DNA of 25,901 nucleotides from JAQUGA01 sp964521105 (GCA_964521105.1 CAZFPO010000033.1:1-25901); one strand, 5' to 3'; positions 17,012 through 25,869 are shown, counted from the stretch's first letter. Notes: generated by a model from the sequence alone, not told the origin. Numbers and translations: made by a program.

Positions 17012-17019
17012 TATATTTG
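17012..17019 (+). promoter_or_regulatory. Putative -7 box of the ATPase gene
   Basis: TATATTTG matches TAnnTTTG exactly, 16 bp upstream of the ATG at 17036. A TTG at 16987-16989 lies 22 bp upstream, one base longer than usual, and is inside the third palindrome. Confidence 0.5.
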
Positions 17020-17035
17020 CAAAAAATACTAAATC

Positions 17036-18238
17036 ATGAAACAACTTTTTGCAGCGTTTTATCGCAAATTAGTGGAAACAGATCCTCGTTTTGAACGTTA
17101 TCTTAAAGGTAAAATTGATTGGAACAACCGCTTGATTGGTATTACTGGTGCTCGTGGAACTGGAAAATCAACACTTTTATTGCAACGAATAAAAGAGCAA
17201 TACGGCAATCATCCCGAAGATGTCTTGTATGTGAGTTTGGATAATATCTATTTCAGTACGAATAACTTATACTCACTCGCTGAAGATTTTAATGCACTCG
17301 GAGGCAAGGAATTATACCTCGACGAAGTACATAAATATCCTACATGGGCTCAGGAGATAAAAAATATTTATGACGATTTTCCTAAAATGAAAATTGTTTT
17401 TACAGGTTCTTCGATGTTGCAGATTTTTAAGGCAGACGCTGATTTTAGTCGCCGAGTCCGGCATTTTCAATTGTTTGGTTTGTCTTTTCGTGAGTTTTCG
17501 ATTTTCGAGGGTTTAATCCCAAAATCACAATTGGCGTATTCGCTTGACGAAATTATTGAAAATCATGTTTCTATTGCCCAACAATTATTAAAAGAGTTTA
17601 ATCCATTAATTGCATTTCAAAAATATCTTCAGTACGGTTATTATCCTTATTATAAGGAAGATATAGCAGGATATGGCGACCGTGTTTTACAAACATTTAA
17701 TACCGTGCTGGAAAGCGATCTACCAAATGTTGAAAAGATTGATTTTTATTCAATTAACCGAATTAAAAAGCTGTTTTATATACTTTCGGAAATGATACCA
17801 TCTACTCCAAACATTTCTCAATTAAGCCAAATGGTTGATGTAACACGAGTAAGTATAATGAATTACTTAAATCTGCTCGAAAAATCCCATAGCGTTTTAT
17901 TGCTCAAACATAAAGCAACAGGTATTCGACAAATGGTAAAACCCGAAAAAATCTATCTGCAAAATACAAATTACTATTATGCTCTTTCGGCAGAACAACC
18001 CGAAGTTGGAAATTTGAGAGAAACATTTTTCTTTAATCAACTACAGCAAAACCATGTAGTTTCGTATGATGGGCAGGCTGATTTTTGCATCTCGGGAAAA
18101 TATTATTTTGAAGTAGGTGGTAAAAACAAATCCGCAAAGCAGATTAAAAACATCGACAATTCATATCTCGCACTTGATGGAATTATTACAGGATTTCGCA
18201 ATGAAATTCCACTTTGGTTATTTGGTTTTTTGTATTAA
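17036..18238 (+). CDS. AAA-family ATPase with DUF4143-type C-terminus
   Basis: 400 residues. Walker A GARGTGKST (38-46), Walker B KELYLDEVHKYP (91-102), sensor strand IVFTGSSM (120-127) and RRVRHFQLFGLSFREF (139-154) are the signature of the AAA_14/DUF4143 ATPases. Residues about 210-290 hold a winged-helix-like segment (ISQLSQMVDVTRVSIMNYLN); the end (KYYFEVGGKNKSAKQIK) resembles the degenerate restriction-endonuclease-like core seen in DUF4143 proteins. These ATPases are very common in Bacteroidota and archaea, usually as stand-alone, strain-variable genes of unknown function. The ATG at 17036 is chosen because it gives a full AAA N-terminus right after the promoter-like box. Three palindromes upstream and the flanking direct repeats suggest a regulated, possibly mobile cargo gene. 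Confidence 0.9.
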   Translation: MKQLFAAFYRKLVETDPRFERYLKGKIDWNNRLIGITGARGTGKSTLLLQRIKEQYGNHPEDVLYVSLDNIYFSTNNLYSLAEDFNALGGKELYLDEVHKYPTWAQEIKNIYDDFPKMKIVFTGSSMLQIFKADADFSRRVRHFQLFGLSFREFSIFEGLIPKSQLAYSLDEIIENHVSIAQQLLKEFNPLIAFQKYLQYGYYPYYKEDIAGYGDRVLQTFNTVLESDLPNVEKIDFYSINRIKKLFYILSEMIPSTPNISQLSQMVDVTRVSIMNYLNLLEKSHSVLLLKHKATGIRQMVKPEKIYLQNTNYYYALSAEQPEVGNLRETFFFNQLQQNHVVSYDGQADFCISGKYYFEVGGKNKSAKQIKNIDNSYLALDGIITGFRNEIPLWLFGFLY

Positions 18239-18292
18239 ATATTAATTCTTCACAGATTATTATGAAATAATTAAACATAGTATCCGTTTATT

Positions 18293-18312
18293 AAAATCAG
18301 GAGTTCAATTTT
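18293..18312 (+). repeat. 20-bp direct repeat, right copy
   Basis: Identical to 16075-16094. It lies in the 82-bp gap between the convergent ATPase and MBL-fold genes. Confidence 0.75.
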
Positions 18313-18320
18313 TTACGAAA

Positions 18321-19082
18321 CTAAACGTCCAAGTACAAACCATCATAAGCTAAGTGCATCGAATGGGGTAATGATTTTTCTACTTCTTCATGTTTCCCCA
18401 TGGCATGGCTGATGTGTGTAAAATAAGCCTGCTTTGGTTTTAACTCGTTAACAATGGCTATGGCTTCCTCTAAATTAAAATGCGAATAATGCTCTTTAAT
18501 TCGGAGGGCGTTTATTACCAAAATTTCTGCATTTTTCATCTTCTCTTTTTCAGCAACCGAAATAAAACTGGCATCGGTAATATAAACAAAGTCTTCGATT
18601 CGATATCCAAAAACTTTCATTTCTAAATGTTTTACTTCAATAGGAAGGATTTTCACAGAACTAATTAAAAAAGGTTTATTTTCGATAGTATGTAAATTCA
18701 TTTCGGGCACACCAGGATATTTTTCTTTATCAAATGCGTAATGAAAGTCGTTTTTAACTATTTCAATTGTTTCTTTCATCCCATAAACATCCATGGGTTT
18801 TCCTTGCAAGTAATTATATGCTCGAACATCGTCTAAGCCTCCAATATGGTCTTTGTGCGAGTGTGTAAGTAAAATTGCATCGAGTTTAGTAATGTTTTCG
18901 CGTAACATTTGCTGACGAAAATCAGGTCCAGCATCAATAGCAATTTTTAGATTATCCACCTCTATAAAAACTGAGGAACGCAAGCGATTATCTTTTTTAT
19001 CAACCGATTTGCAAACAGAACACTGGCATCCAATAATAGGAACTCCTTGGGAAGTACCCGTACCTATAAAGGTGATTTTCAA
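18321..19082 (-). CDS. MBL-fold metal-dependent hydrolase, PhnP-like
   Basis: 253 residues, usual length for the group. The N-terminus MKITFIGTGTSQGVPIIGCQ with C19, C21 and C24 (GCQCSVC) matches the structural zinc loop of PhnP-type proteins. The catalytic metal motif is THSHKDH (H74, H76, D78, H79), followed by a later His (VKHLEM), Asp (YITDAS) and the C-terminal FTHISH. PhnP itself cleaves phosphoribosyl 1,2-cyclic phosphate; most Bacteroidota homologues sit outside phosphonate operons, as here, and their substrate is not established, so I give no gene symbol. Cytosolic. It is transcribed away from the dapA operon across a 178-bp divergent promoter region. Confidence 0.88.
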   Translation of the reverse strand: MKITFIGTGTSQGVPIIGCQCSVCKSVDKKDNRLRSSVFIEVDNLKIAIDAGPDFRQQMLRENITKLDAILLTHSHKDHIGGLDDVRAYNYLQGKPMDVYGMKETIEIVKNDFHYAFDKEKYPGVPEMNLHTIENKPFLISSVKILPIEVKHLEMKVFGYRIEDFVYITDASFISVAEKEKMKNAEILVINALRIKEHYSHFNLEEAIAIVNELKPKQAYFTHISHAMGKHEEVEKSLPHSMHLAYDGLYLDV

Positions 19083-19091
19083 GATTTGAAA

Positions 19092-19163
19092 GATTTGTTT
19101 ACAATAAATTTAATTTCTGTTGTTGCAAAAATAATCTTTATTAATCATGTTTGTAAACAAATC
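19092..19163. promoter_or_regulatory. Inverted repeat in the divergent promoter region
   Basis: GATTTGTTTAC (19092-19102) and its exact reverse complement GTAAACAAATC (19153-19163), separated by 50 bp. Each arm contains a smaller dyad (TTTGT..ACAA). It straddles the minus-strand promoter box and could be a pair of regulator sites. Confidence 0.35.
19126..19133 (-). promoter_or_regulatory. Putative -7 box for the MBL-fold hydrolase gene
   Basis: On the minus strand this is TATTTTTG, an exact TAnnTTTG match 43 bp upstream of the ATG at 19082. No well-spaced -33. Confidence 0.35.
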
Positions 19164-19220
19164 GATTAAAAAATCGAAAAAAAGAATTGATTATTAAAAA
19201 CAAATAAAAAAAAAATTGTG

Positions 19221-19228
19221 TATGTTTG
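19221..19228 (+). promoter_or_regulatory. Putative -7 box of the DUF6913-dapA operon
   Basis: TATGTTTG matches TAnnTTTG exactly, 32 bp before the GTG start at 19261. The upstream sequence is nearly all A/T with no clear TTTG at the right distance. Confidence 0.4.
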
Positions 19229-19260
19229 TTAAAAAATTGGTTTGTCCTAATTAAAAAAAC

Positions 19261-19803
19261 GTGATAGAATCATTAAAAAAATATTTTCAACGAAAAGAAA
19301 TTCGAAAGAACCTTAAAATTTTGCAACGTAGGCTTGTTTTTCAAAGCATTGAGCAAGCTAAAAATATTGGAGTTGTTTATGTGGTTGAAAGTGAAGCCGA
19401 TTATATTAGAGTTGATAATTGGATTAAAAAGCTCTTCGCTAATGGTAAAATTATTCGTGTAATTGGATATCACCACTCCGATAATGTGCCTCATTATTGT
19501 ATTCCAAAGCTAAAACACGAATATTACAGCAAAAAAGATGTAAATTGGTATGGGAAACCTATTAGAGTTTCTGTTAACGACTTTATTAATGAACCTTTTG
19601 ATGTGTTGATTGATTTAACAATGGTAGATAATTATACCATCAAACACATCGTTTCCTCATCAAATGCAAGTATGAAAATTGGACGAAAAGTTGACGGATA
19701 TGAAGATTTATATGATTTAATGTTGTCGCTTAATGAAGAACATGATATGGATGATTTAATATATTTTGTTGAGTCATATACTAAACAATTAAAGGGAGAA
19801 TAA
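19261..19803 (+). CDS. DUF6913-like conserved protein upstream of dapA
   Basis: 180 residues, starting at a GTG. Basic, helical N-terminus (KKYFQRKEIRKNLKILQRR), then an alternating alpha/beta domain (IGVVYVVESEADYIRVDNWI, NGKIIRVIGYHH, VNDFINEPFDVLIDLTM, ASMKIGRKVDGYEDLYDLML). No signal peptide; cytosolic. I think it is the Bacteroidota-specific family DUF6913, typically found directly before dapA, but have only memory of the pattern to support that. The dapA ATG follows one base after its stop, so the two are translationally linked and it may help the same pathway; no function is known. Confidence 0.75.
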   Translation: MIESLKKYFQRKEIRKNLKILQRRLVFQSIEQAKNIGVVYVVESEADYIRVDNWIKKLFANGKIIRVIGYHHSDNVPHYCIPKLKHEYYSKKDVNWYGKPIRVSVNDFINEPFDVLIDLTMVDNYTIKHIVSSSNASMKIGRKVDGYEDLYDLMLSLNEEHDMDDLIYFVESYTKQLKGE

Positions 19804-19804
19804 A

Positions 19805-20677
19805 ATGGAGGGAAAATTTTCAGGAACAGGTGTTGCATTAGTTACACCTTTTACAAAAGAAGGGAAAGTTGATATTTCGTTGCTAAAAAAGCATGTTGAA
19901 TTTTTAATTTCGGGTGGGGTAGATTATATTGTTGCTATGGGCACAACCAGTGAAGCACCAACTTTGACTGAAGTTGAAAAAAAGGATATCGTTAAGAATA
20001 TTATTGATGTTATTAAAAAACGTGTTCCTTTGGTGGTTGGAGTTGGTGGGAATAACACTCAGCATGTAATTGATGAGTTTAGTAATTATAATTTTTCGGA
20101 GGTTGATGCTTTTTTATCAGTTGCACCTTATTACAATAAGCCCAATCAGGAAGGATTATATTTACATTTTGCCGAAATAGCAAAGGCTTCGCCAAAGCCA
20201 ATAATAATGTATAATATTCCCTCAAGGTCGTCAGTAAATATGTTGGCTGAAACTACACTGAAATTAGCCCGCGATTTTGAAAAAATAATTGGAGTTAAAG
20301 AAGCCTCTGGAATTGAAAATCAAATAATGAAAATTATTAAACATAAACCAGAAGGTTTTTTAGTTATTTCGGGAGACGATGCCATCACTCTTCCCTTACT
20401 TTCGGTTGGTGCTGATGGAGTAATTTCAGTAATCGCTAATGCATATCCCGAAGAATTTTCGTCAATGGTTAGAGAGGGATTGAATGGTAATATAAAACAA
20501 GCCCAAAAAATTCATTATCTTTTATTAGATATTATTCAAGCTTGTTTCAAAGAAGGAAGTCCCGCAGGTATTAAAGCAGTGTTGAGTATTAAAAATAAAA
20601 TGGAGAACATACTTCGTTTACCTCTTACAAAGGTCTCAAATGAACATTTTGAATATATAAAAAAAATAACTTTATAA
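19805..20677 (+). CDS. dapA: 4-hydroxy-tetrahydrodipicolinate synthase
   Basis: 290 residues, standard length. It condenses pyruvate with aspartate semialdehyde, the first committed step of diaminopimelate and lysine synthesis, in the cytosol. Visible active-site parts: the Thr pair in AMGTTSEAPT (T47, T48), APYYNKPNQEG, YNIPSRSSVNM (catalytic Tyr136, Arg141 for substrate binding) and the Schiff-base lysine in IIGVKEASG (K165); a GD motif (ISGDDAITLPLLSVGADGVI) follows as expected. GGGAG lies just upstream (19794-19798), one of the few Shine-Dalgarno-like sites here, overlapping the end of the preceding gene. Second gene of a likely four-gene operon. Confidence 0.96.
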   Translation: MEGKFSGTGVALVTPFTKEGKVDISLLKKHVEFLISGGVDYIVAMGTTSEAPTLTEVEKKDIVKNIIDVIKKRVPLVVGVGGNNTQHVIDEFSNYNFSEVDAFLSVAPYYNKPNQEGLYLHFAEIAKASPKPIIMYNIPSRSSVNMLAETTLKLARDFEKIIGVKEASGIENQIMKIIKHKPEGFLVISGDDAITLPLLSVGADGVISVIANAYPEEFSSMVREGLNGNIKQAQKIHYLLLDIIQACFKEGSPAGIKAVLSIKNKMENILRLPLTKVSNEHFEYIKKITL

Positions 20678-20686
20678 ATATTAGGT

Positions 20687-23600
20687 ATGAAGAAACTTTT
20701 TCCTATTTTAATTTCAGTATTTTTATTTGCAAATCAGCTTGGATATGCTCAAAATTTTGTTCCAGCCACTTCCGTGCAGTTAACTTCTGCCATTCAATCT
20801 ATTAATAATGGAATTGATGTGCGTTTTTTTGTGGATAATAAAAATGAGTTAATAAATTTTGACCAAATTGTATCAATCGATAAAGTTAGTCTTTCTCCCG
20901 AAGGTAATTATATGGTTACAGGCTATTTGTTCCCCGAAAAGGTAAACGAATTTATTAGTTTAAATATACCCTTTGAAATAGATGATTTATCGCATACTAA
21001 AGCATTTACGATGGCTACTTCTGTTGCTCAAATGCTTACTTGGGACAAATACCCAACCTATCAAACTTACCTCGATTTAATGGCTTATTTTCAAACAACA
21101 TATCCAAATTTGTGCAAAATAGATACAATTTTAGCTACAACTCCTGGTGGAAGAAAAATTTTAGCTGCTCATATAACCTCTAATGTAAATGTTTCTGCCG
21201 ACAAACCTCAGTTTTTTTATTCAAGTTCAATGCATGGTGATGAAATTACAGGATATTATTTTATGTTACGATTAATTCATTATTTGTTGTCGAACTATGG
21301 AACAATTCCACGTGTTACAAATATAGTAAATAATATTGATTTATGGATTTGTCCAGCAGCAAACCCTGATGGTACTTATAATTCGGGAAATAATACCGTT
21401 GGAAATAACCCAGTTTCTATCCGAAATAATGCCAATGGAAAGGATTTAAACCGAAATTATCCCGACCCACGAACGGGTAACCCAACAGGTACCTATGCTC
21501 CAATTCAGCCCGAAACTAATGCTTTTATGACTTTTGCTTCCAATCATCATTTTGTTATGGGAGCTAATTTCCACGGTGGTGCCGAAGTGGTAAACTATCC
21601 TTTTGATACCTGGACAAGTACCGAAAAGTCGCATGCTGATACACCATGGTGGGTTTTAATATCTCGTCAATATGCAGATACTGCACAAACAAACTCATCA
21701 ATCACATACATGGTTGACGAAAGCAATGGAATTACTAATGGTGGCGATTGGTATGTTATAACTGGAGGTCGCCAAGATTATATGAACTGGTGGCAAAAAT
21801 GTCGCGAAATTACCATCGAAGTTTCTACTACTAAAGCGGTAGGAACAGAATTGCTTGGAAATTATTGGAACTATAATTATAAATCCTTACTACAAATTCT
21901 TGAACAATCATTATATGGTTTCCGTGGAATTGTTACCGATGCACAAACTGGAGCTCCAATTGTGGCAAAAGTATTCGTTAATAGTCATGATGCAGACAGT
22001 TCTTTTGTTTACTCTTCATTGCCTATTGGCAATTATCATCGTCCTATAAAAGCAGGAACTTATAGTGTTACATTTTCTGCACCATGTTATAAATCACAAA
22101 CGCATACTATCACCACTCAAGATTTTCAATCGTTAAGGTTAGATGTAGCACTGCAACAAGGAGCTGCTGCAAAATTTAAAGCAAACGATAGCATAACATG
22201 TTCTAAAACAATATCTTTTATTAATCAATCAGATTCATCTTCTACCGGAAATCAGTGGCTATGGTCGTTTGGTGATGGAACTACCTCTACGTTAGCAAAT
22301 CCTACACACACATACACTGCTGATGGAAATTATACGGTAAAATTAAAAATTACAAACTCATGTGGTCAGGTTGACTCATTAGTTAAAACTAGTTATATTC
22401 AAATTCAATCACCATCCTTGCCTACCACTCAAAACGTTGTAAGATGTGGAAATGGAACTGTAAATTTAACAGCACAAGGTAGTAACACAATTCGTTGGTA
22501 TAATCAGGCAACAAATGGAACATTGTTAGCTGAAGGAAATTCCTATACTACGCCATCTTTATCTCAAACTACTACTTATTACGTCGAAAATTATGAGTAT
22601 GCAGATACCTTAAAGGTTGGCGACACCTGTTCAAGTACCTTGGGTTCTTATTTTACAGGTACAAATAGTCATGGTTTGTATTTTAATGCACTGTCTGATT
22701 TACGAATTATTTCGTTGGTAGTTAATGCTCAAACGGCTTCATCAAGAACAATTACTGTTTACAACAGTTCAAATGTGTCTATTGCATCGGTTACTAAAAC
22801 AATTCCAGCAGGGGTAAGCAGAGTTGTTGTTAATTTAGACGTTCCACAAGGAAATGCGTATCGAATTACCATTAGTGCAACTACTGGCATGTATCGAAAA
22901 GAATCGGGAGGAACATATCCTTATTCTATTCCAAATTTGGTCGAAATTTATGGAAATACTGCAAATAATTTGGCTTATTATTATTGGTTTTACGATTGGC
23001 AAGTTCAAGCAAAAGGATGTTCAAGTGCCAGAGTGCCTGTTGATGCAGTAATTTCAACTGCTGTGCCAGGAGCTATAGCTCAAATTAATGGCGTTAATTC
23101 GGTTTGCTTAAATCAACAATCCGTATTATTTGAAGCTACAACTTCAACCAATGCTAATACGTACGAATGGATTTTACCTACAGGTTTTGTAGGACAAAGC
23201 GATTCCAATAAAATTTTAGTGAATATTCTTCCATCCGCTCAATCCGGAACAATATCAGTAAGGGGTGTTAATGATTGTGGTAATTCGACATATAAAACTA
23301 AATCAATTACTGTAAATTCTGCTCCACAAACTCCAGGTTTAATAGCTGGAAACGTTTCGGTTTGTGCTGGAACAAATAATGTTCAATATTCTATTTCTTC
23401 GGTTTCAGGAGCAGATTCTTATGTTTGGACTTATCCAAATGGTTTTACAACGGGAGGGTCTACAAGTACATCTATTCAATTTAATATTGGACAAAATGCA
23501 ACTTCTGGGATTGTTTCAGTAGCTGGACAAAATGCATGTGGATTAAGCCCAACTAGTAATTTAAATGTTCAAGTTCTTACTATTCCATCTCAACCATCTC

Positions 23601-24829
23601 AAATATCTGGAGCTCATACAGTATGTCCTAATATTTCAAACATTAATTATCAAGTTACTTTAGATAACAGTGTTGATTTATATCATTGGATTTTACCTTC
23701 GGGTGTTACGGGTAGTAGTTCAACAAATTCAATTAATGTCTCCTTTGCATCAAATATTACCAATGGTACAATTCAAGTATATTCAAGTAACCAATGTGGC
23801 AATTCACCTACGGTATCTTTTAATTTTATTGTAGGAAGTGCTCCTCAAAATATAGGGTCAATTATTGTTCCAACCACTATTTGTCAGGGGAATAATAATG
23901 TAGTAATATCTGTTAATCCTGTAACAAATGCCGATTCTTATTTATGGTCATTACCCTCAGGCATTACTGGTTCATCAAATACAAATTCAATAAACTTAAA
24001 CATTGCTTCCAATGCAACTTCTGGTTTAATTTCAGTAGCTGCACAAAATGCTTGTGGTAGTGTTTCAACCAATACCATACTAGATATTCAATCTTTGCCT
24101 ATAATAACGTCTATTTCTCATTATGATTCAATTTGTGTTGGTCAAGCATTTGTGGTTGAGGTTAATACGCCAAATACAAATTCGTACGAATGGACATTTT
24201 CAAACAATTTAACTGGTTATAGCGACTCAGAATCCATTGAATTAACCCCTTATAATGGTTCAACCGGAATGTACTACGTGAAATTAACCAACAACTGTGG
24301 AGTAATGACTTCTGCGACAAGCACAGTCCATATTTTAAGTCTTCCTGATGCAGCTTATGGATATCAAACAGATGGATTATCGGTTGAATTTTTAAATCAA
24401 TCAGCCAATTATTCACAACTTTTATGGAATTTTGGTGATGGAACTACATCAAACGAAAGTAATCCAATTCATACGTTTAATTCTGCCGGAACTTATTCAG
24501 TATCTTTGCTTTTATCAAACAGCTGTGGTCAAGATTCGATAAAATATGACATCACAGTAGTTAATGTGTCAATCAATGAATACTCCCCATCAAATGTTAT
24601 TTTATATCCTAATCCAACCGAAAATATATTGAATGTTGAGTTTGCTAGTAATTATAAAGATTTTATAGTTGAAATTTTTGATTACACTGGAAGAAAAGTG
24701 TTATTTAAAGAATTTTCAATAAGTGATTTAAAAAAACATTTGATAATTAATTTGGCAGACTTTTCATCGGGAGTATATTATATTAATGTTTCAGGATTAT
24801 CGAAACCATTAAGATTTATTGTAAAATAA
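20687..24829 (+). CDS. Secreted M14 zinc carboxypeptidase, multidomain, type A T9SS sorting domain
   Basis: 1380 residues with a signal peptide (1-22, ending GYAQ). The M14 domain (about 120-405) keeps its key residues: HGDE (H183, E186), the substrate-binding DLNRNYP near 255, the third zinc ligand H296 (ANFHGGAE) and the catalytic Glu378 (EITIEVST). Next come a carboxypeptidase regulatory-like beta domain (412-490, FRGIVTDAQTGAPIVAKVFV), a PKD domain (492-570, WSFGDGTTSTLANPTHTY), an Ig-like module (about 578-640, IRWYNQATNGT), a beta-sandwich (640-780), five PKD-like repeats (about 790-1215), a second PKD (1220-1295) and a type A T9SS sorting domain (1302-1380, LYPNPTENILNVEF). It probably removes C-terminal residues from extracellular peptides at the cell surface. 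It starts 9 bp after dapA, which is unexpected for an exported peptidase and may be only shared transcription. Confidence 0.94.
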   Translation: MKKLFPILISVFLFANQLGYAQNFVPATSVQLTSAIQSINNGIDVRFFVDNKNELINFDQIVSIDKVSLSPEGNYMVTGYLFPEKVNEFISLNIPFEIDDLSHTKAFTMATSVAQMLTWDKYPTYQTYLDLMAYFQTTYPNLCKIDTILATTPGGRKILAAHITSNVNVSADKPQFFYSSSMHGDEITGYYFMLRLIHYLLSNYGTIPRVTNIVNNIDLWICPAANPDGTYNSGNNTVGNNPVSIRNNANGKDLNRNYPDPRTGNPTGTYAPIQPETNAFMTFASNHHFVMGANFHGGAEVVNYPFDTWTSTEKSHADTPWWVLISRQYADTAQTNSSITYMVDESNGITNGGDWYVITGGRQDYMNWWQKCREITIEVSTTKAVGTELLGNYWNYNYKSLLQILEQSLYGFRGIVTDAQTGAPIVAKVFVNSHDADSSFVYSSLPIGNYHRPIKAGTYSVTFSAPCYKSQTHTITTQDFQSLRLDVALQQGAAAKFKANDSITCSKTISFINQSDSSSTGNQWLWSFGDGTTSTLANPTHTYTADGNYTVKLKITNSCGQVDSLVKTSYIQIQSPSLPTTQNVVRCGNGTVNLTAQGSNTIRWYNQATNGTLLAEGNSYTTPSLSQTTTYYVENYEYADTLKVGDTCSSTLGSYFTGTNSHGLYFNALSDLRIISLVVNAQTASSRTITVYNSSNVSIASVTKTIPAGVSRVVVNLDVPQGNAYRITISATTGMYRKESGGTYPYSIPNLVEIYGNTANNLAYYYWFYDWQVQAKGCSSARVPVDAVISTAVPGAIAQINGVNSVCLNQQSVLFEATTSTNANTYEWILPTGFVGQSDSNKILVNILPSAQSGTISVRGVNDCGNSTYKTKSITVNSAPQTPGLIAGNVSVCAGTNNVQYSISSVSGADSYVWTYPNGFTTGGSTSTSIQFNIGQNATSGIVSVAGQNACGLSPTSNLNVQVLTIPSQPSQISGAHTVCPNISNINYQVTLDNSVDLYHWILPSGVTGSSSTNSINVSFASNITNGTIQVYSSNQCGNSPTVSFNFIVGSAPQNIGSIIVPTTICQGNNNVVISVNPVTNADSYLWSLPSGITGSSNTNSINLNIASNATSGLISVAAQNACGSVSTNTILDIQSLPIITSISHYDSICVGQAFVVEVNTPNTNSYEWTFSNNLTGYSDSESIELTPYNGSTGMYYVKLTNNCGVMTSATSTVHILSLPDAAYGYQTDGLSVEFLNQSANYSQLLWNFGDGTTSNESNPIHTFNSAGTYSVSLLLSNSCGQDSIKYDITVVNVSINEYSPSNVILYPNPTENILNVEFASNYKDFIVEIFDYTGRKVLFKEFSISDLKKHLIINLADFSSGVYYINVSGLSKPLRFIVK

Positions 24830-24832
24830 AAG

Positions 24833-25642
24833 ATGAAAAGATTCATTGTTTTTTCTGTACTTTTGAGTTTAATCTTTTTCACAAATACTCTTAAAGCTCA
24901 AATTTATTGGTGCTTTCAAGTTGAAAAAAATTCTTCAATCTTACAAGAGTTAATGGAGGTAAAGGTTAAATACAAAAATGAAAAAGACAAATGGATTCGT
25001 TTAAAAAGTTACAATATATTATATGGTAACCAGCCTTCGATTGGATATCCTTATTATTATCATTTAAAACTTCCAGCAACAACTAAGGAGTTTGAGCTAC
25101 AAATTATAGCTGAATCATTTAATAAGAAAATACTGTTTTATGCGATACCTGATACTATTAAGTCGGGCACGTTGTTGTTAATGAATAATATTAACACAGG
25201 TTCTGGAATTAAAAAAATACCATTTGTTTATGCTGTTTCAAAAGTATATAATACCGAAATAGATACGAATATTTTGGATATTGATAAATATAAAACACAA
25301 CCCTCCCTTAAGTCGGAGAGAAATTATTATAACGAGAATAGCTCAATAAAAATTAATTTAAAGGCAAATGTGGTAGAATTGGGTAAGTTATGTAAATTAT
25401 TAGTTGCAGGTTGTGGAGCACCCGGAACTAGATATATCATTCAAAAATGGGGCGAAAATAGATGGTATAATTATTTGAATACGTGGGAGTATAAGTGTGT
25501 TACAACATATCATGAGGTTTCAGAGTATCAATATGCCATTCAGCTTTCTGAAAAGGGTTGTTTTAGGTTATTGGTTAGTGGAATTAAGGGTGAAAGAGGT
25601 AAAATATTTGATATTTATTCAAATATTTTCTTTGTAAGATAA
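24833..25642 (+). CDS. Secreted protein of unknown function
   Basis: 269 residues. A signal peptide (MKRFIVFSVLLSLIFFTNTL, cleavage near KAQ) is followed by a Lys/Tyr-rich beta-type sequence with no motif I recognise. A cluster near the C-terminal third (VVELGKLCKLLVAGCGAPGT, KWGENRWYNYLNTWEYKC, GCFRLLVSG) carries Cys residues that could form disulfides and reads like a jelly-roll or Ig-type fold. There is no T9SS sorting domain and no lipobox, so it is probably periplasmic. Only 3 bp separate it from the M14 peptidase stop, so it is the last gene of that operon. Confidence 0.75.
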   Translation: MKRFIVFSVLLSLIFFTNTLKAQIYWCFQVEKNSSILQELMEVKVKYKNEKDKWIRLKSYNILYGNQPSIGYPYYYHLKLPATTKEFELQIIAESFNKKILFYAIPDTIKSGTLLLMNNINTGSGIKKIPFVYAVSKVYNTEIDTNILDIDKYKTQPSLKSERNYYNENSSIKINLKANVVELGKLCKLLVAGCGAPGTRYIIQKWGENRWYNYLNTWEYKCVTTYHEVSEYQYAIQLSEKGCFRLLVSGIKGERGKIFDIYSNIFFVR

Positions 25643-25701
25643 AATTATTTTGCTGAAATACAGTACATTAATTATTTAATGAAAAAATAATCAAAAAAAT
25701 A

Positions 25702-25732
25702 TTTGGTAATTAAAATAGAATAATTAATTTTG
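25702..25732 (+). promoter_or_regulatory. rRNA operon promoter
   Basis: TTTG (25702-25705), 19-bp spacer, TAATTTTG (25725-25732): an exact match in both boxes and spacing to the Bacteroidota housekeeping consensus. Transcription should begin near 25739, leaving a leader of about 130 nt before 16S. Confidence 0.75.
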
Positions 25733-25759
25733 CAGTCCCATTTGATACAAACAAAGGGG

Positions 25760-25787
25760 AATTCAAAAAAGAAAAGTTCTTTGAATT
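25760..25787 (+). promoter_or_regulatory. boxA-like site within a leader hairpin
   Basis: GTTCTTTGAA (25776-25785) resembles the rRNA antitermination boxA (core GCTCTTTAA in E. coli). It overlaps the right arm of an AATTCAAA/TTTGAATT stem (25760-25767 and 25780-25787), so the site could be hidden or exposed by folding. Confidence 0.4.
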
Positions 25788-25869
25788 ATTTAGTGAGACA
25801 AAAATAATACAGCAAATATCCAGGTAAACATACCAAAAGAAATAGCCAGAACAAAACTTAAAATTATAT

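Larger units (their letters stand above)
16733..17035. other. Intergenic region with operator-like palindromes upstream of the ATPase gene
   Basis: 303 bp without a credible gene. Left part: AT-rich, with a minus-strand 23-codon frame (16796-16867) that I do not regard as a gene. Right part: three spaced palindromes and a promoter-like box, listed separately. Confidence 0.6.

Noticed and set aside
16870..17094. 74-codon plus-strand ORF before the ATPase
   Set aside because: Runs through the three operator palindromes and overlaps the ATPase in another frame; composition is just AT-rich codons.
25671..25691. Hairpin ATTATTT/AAATAAT as terminator of the dapA operon
   Set aside because: Stem is A/T only and lacks a following T run; too weak to call.
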